Positions 62,243 through 64,000 of a stretch of 64,000 bases of DNA are shown here, piece by piece. This DNA is from Planctomycetaceae bacterium. Its GTDB lineage: Bacteria; Planctomycetota; Planctomycetia; Pirellulales; Pirellulaceae. Numbering within the stretch: position 1 is the stretch's first letter; the number at the start of each line of letters is the position of its first letter. The position numbers and the translations under genes were made by a program. Where the stretch lies: the NCBI GenBank assembly GCA_027487485.1, contig JAIYDN010000050.1, positions 1-64,000 of the forward strand. The letters run 5' to 3'. The notes under the pieces were generated by a model. It had not been told where the DNA came from and did not search any database. It was given only the letters and a program-made list of their open reading frames with translations.

Positions 62243-63409
62243 ATGCCAAGACCATTACGTTCCGCCATTTATCGTCCTCAAGAGATTGCCATCCTTCATT
62301 GCACCCAGAGATGCGTGCGGCGGGCTTATTTGAGCGGCGTTGATGCCGTTTCTGGTGCCGACTATTCCCACCGAAAGGAATGGATTCGGGTGCGGATCGA
62401 GAAATTGGCTTCGGTGTTCGGCTTGGATATTTTAAGCTACGCGATTTTATCTAATCACCTACACGTGGTCCTCCGAAGCAGGCCTGATGTGGTTGCCGCT
62501 TGGTCTGACCGGCAGGTGGCCCTGCGGTGGTTGCAGATTTTTCCTGGAAAACGGATTGACGAGCAACTAGGGGACCCTACCACACATGACTTGGATATGC
62601 TAGTAAACGACTCGGAACGGATGGCCTTAGTTCGTTTGCGTTTATCGGATGTTTCTTGGTTTATGCGTGCTCTTTCGGAACCTATTGCTAGGCTTGCGAA
62701 TAGGCAAGATGAATGCACTGGTAGCTTTTGGGAGGGCCGTTTCAAGGCTCAGCGGCTTCTTGATGAGGCAGCGTTGCTGGCTTGTTGCATGTATGTGGAT
62801 TTGAATCCCGTTCGGGCTGCTATGGCGCAATCGCCGGCAGATTCTAAGTTCACGTCTGCTTACGATCGCATCCAAGCGGAAGCCGGGGAGACGATCGAGT
62901 CGGCAGCAGCACCCATGCAAACCATTAACCGAGAAGACGCTGCGAAGATCCTGAAGAATAACACTCCTGAGCAGTTGGCCAAACGCCGCAAGGAAGTCAG
63001 CAAGCGACGCGGCCCGCGAATCGCGAGGGATGCATGGCTAGCCCCGTTGACTTTGAATCCCAGGGCTACGGGGCCCGTCTTGAACAAAGAAGGGGTTCGA
63101 GCGAGCGATAAGGGCTTTCTGGATATGAGCTTAACTGACTACTTGGCCCTTTTGTACTGGACAGGTAACCAGGGACGGGCGGACAAGAGTGGGACGATCC
63201 AAGCAGATCGTGTTGCGGATTATGCACCCTTATTGGCGAAATTGGGAATTGCCGATGGTATGTGGTGTGACTTGGTGTGGAATTTTAAGAAGTACTTTGG
63301 CAAGAGTCGTGGGCCAGGCTCACCAGATCGCATGCAAGAAGAAGCGATCTTGGGGACTCGCAAGTTCCAGCCCGGGCAGAAAAAAGTTCGTACTTGCTTC
63401 GCGCGTTAG
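62243..63409 (+). CDS. Y1 (IS200/REP-associated type) transposase
   Basis: A 388-residue protein, same length as copy 1. AGGAG at 62230-62234 supports the ATG at 62243. The HUH motif is NHLHVVLR. Differences from copy 1 are scattered substitutions (for example YLSGVDAVSGADYSH against FLSGVDAVSGVDYSY), which shows divergence under selection rather than decay. The gene is intact. Y1 enzymes cut and join single-stranded DNA at hairpins through a Tyr nucleophile. Confidence 0.88.
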   Translation: MPRPLRSAIYRPQEIAILHCTQRCVRRAYLSGVDAVSGADYSHRKEWIRVRIEKLASVFGLDILSYAILSNHLHVVLRSRPDVVAAWSDRQVALRWLQIFPGKRIDEQLGDPTTHDLDMLVNDSERMALVRLRLSDVSWFMRALSEPIARLANRQDECTGSFWEGRFKAQRLLDEAALLACCMYVDLNPVRAAMAQSPADSKFTSAYDRIQAEAGETIESAAAPMQTINREDAAKILKNNTPEQLAKRRKEVSKRRGPRIARDAWLAPLTLNPRATGPVLNKEGVRASDKGFLDMSLTDYLALLYWTGNQGRADKSGTIQADRVADYAPLLAKLGIADGMWCDLVWNFKKYFGKSRGPGSPDRMQEEAILGTRKFQPGQKKVRTCFAR

Positions 63410-64000
63410 GACCTGCTTGTGCGTTGCTGCTAGGCCTCTCTCATCGGGGGCCTCAAAAAGTATCCCTCTGTGCGACTCGTAAAAGTCGGCAAGTGACGAC
63501 GTGTGGAATTAATTGCCAATTGGCTCCCGTTGCCAAAGAAAACGCCACTTCATGTTGAGCAAACGGCGCACGAACGGCCGGGGCAGAATACGCGAATCAA
63601 AACCGACGATGAAAGCGAAGGCTGTTGCCCCTTCAAGGGTACTTTTTCAAGTGGGTAGTGTGGCATTCTTCGTGTGTCGGCAGTCGCGGCGGTCCGCATC
63701 ACTTTGCCTTGGCAGCGGTTGCGGCATTGGCGTCGTTGGTCGGTTTGGCTCGCTCGGTGGGGCAGTTGGGTTCTGAAGGAGCCTGCCGTAACTGCGCTAT
63801 CGCTTGCTACGGCCTACATTCTTGTTCCGGACTACTTGCTTGATGCAGCATGAGCAGACGGTGGGTGGCACCAAAAGCAGACGGTGGGTGGCACCGAACG
63901 TAGAGTGAAATGGGTAAGGCAGGTAGATAGGGTTGAGTCTGCGGGATTTGGCGAAAGCTCTGGGGGTTCGGACTGTAACGGTTCGATAAACCTTTTCGAG
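63410..64000. other. Transposase 3' flank and window end
   Basis: No convincing gene. The first 250 bases match the flank downstream of the first transposase copy. 63781-63817 holds the inverted copy of the GGCCGTAAC palindrome. From 63896 to the end nothing recognisable is seen. Confidence 0.55.
63781..63817. repeat. GGCCGTAAC palindromic repeat, copy 4 (inverted)
   Basis: GCCTGCCGTAACTGCGC, then GCTACGGCCTAC: the inverse of the units at 13925-13966 and 16344-16383, with one base changed in the second arm. Confidence 0.72.

Larger units (their letters stand above)
62176..63895 (+). mobile_element. Y1 transposase (RAYT-like) unit, copy 2
   Basis: About 1.7 kb, bounded by GGTGCCACCCACC at 62176-62188 and by two copies of its inverse at 63860-63872 and 63883-63895. 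It is the inverted counterpart of 14001-15625 and shares the non-coding flank downstream of the gene. Together the two copies bracket 46.6 kb of chromosome. Confidence 0.75.

Overview
The window looks like a chromosome segment of a planctomycete, probably of the Pirellula/Rhodopirellula group. The grounds are a formylglycine-type sulfatase, RNase Y, very large exported proteins of unknown function, a Y1 (REP-associated) transposase of the type common in that phylum, a lysine-rich mini-histone, and a metal transporter whose permeases carry DtxR-like tails as in Chlamydia, a PVC relative. Species is not resolved from sequence alone.

Bases 1 to about 13,720 are the right-hand part of an integrated, phage-like element. 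Its tyrosine integrase lies beside a displaced 3' half of a tRNA gene (anticodon loop reads GAA, Phe-like), so the intact tRNA and the left end should lie left of the window. Nearly all genes are read leftwards in tightly coupled units with TAATG, TGATG, ATGA or GTGA overlaps. They encode a recombination and replication kit: RecT-like annealing protein, DEDD exonuclease, ERCC4-type nuclease, a RecD2-type helicase split over two genes, an ssDNA-binding-like protein, and also a CsrA homologue, an excisionase-like protein and small unknown proteins.

The most unusual part is 30..2239. Six imperfect hairpins have the anatomy of integron attC sites: R''/R' ends (NNNNAAC and GTTNNNN), AACAATTGATT and AATCAAAGCGTT-like shoulders, and one or two extra bases always on the same arm. 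Where it can be tested, the R'' box matches the 5' end of its own cassette, as integron recombination predicts (four of five perfect over 8-9 bases). They delimit five complete gene cassettes. Every cassette gene is read on the strand opposite to normal, co-directional with the phage-like operon. One cassette encodes a protein resembling the Acb2/Tad1 anti-CBASS hairpin family and another an Rmf/CrpP-like protein, so this may be an accessory or anti-defence cassette array inside a mobile element.

From 13.9 to 16.5 kb and from 62.2 to 63.9 kb lie two diverged copies of a Y1 transposase unit in inverted orientation. Both are bounded by GGTGCCACCCACC-type repeats and accompanied by a second palindromic repeat (GGCCGTAAC...GTTACGGC). 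They bracket the chromosomal core.

The core (15.7-62.1 kb) holds a small membrane protein gene; a 2134-residue protein that appears to be AddB fused to AddA; a Mn/Fe/Zn-type ABC transporter operon (binding protein, ATPase, two permeases with DtxR-like C-termini); a large nested palindrome; a diacylglycerol kinase; two giant exported/membrane proteins that look like three copies of one architecture; RNase Y; an exported unknown protein; a sulfatase; a GIY-YIG protein with a signal peptide; a class V aminotransferase; a membrane protein; CoaD; a class III aminotransferase; an M50 metalloprotease; a mini-histone; a lipoprotein; an AsmA-like protein; and a leftward cluster for polysaccharide modification (CelD-like acyltransferase, MBOAT acyltransferase, SGNH-like partner) followed by a methyltransferase.
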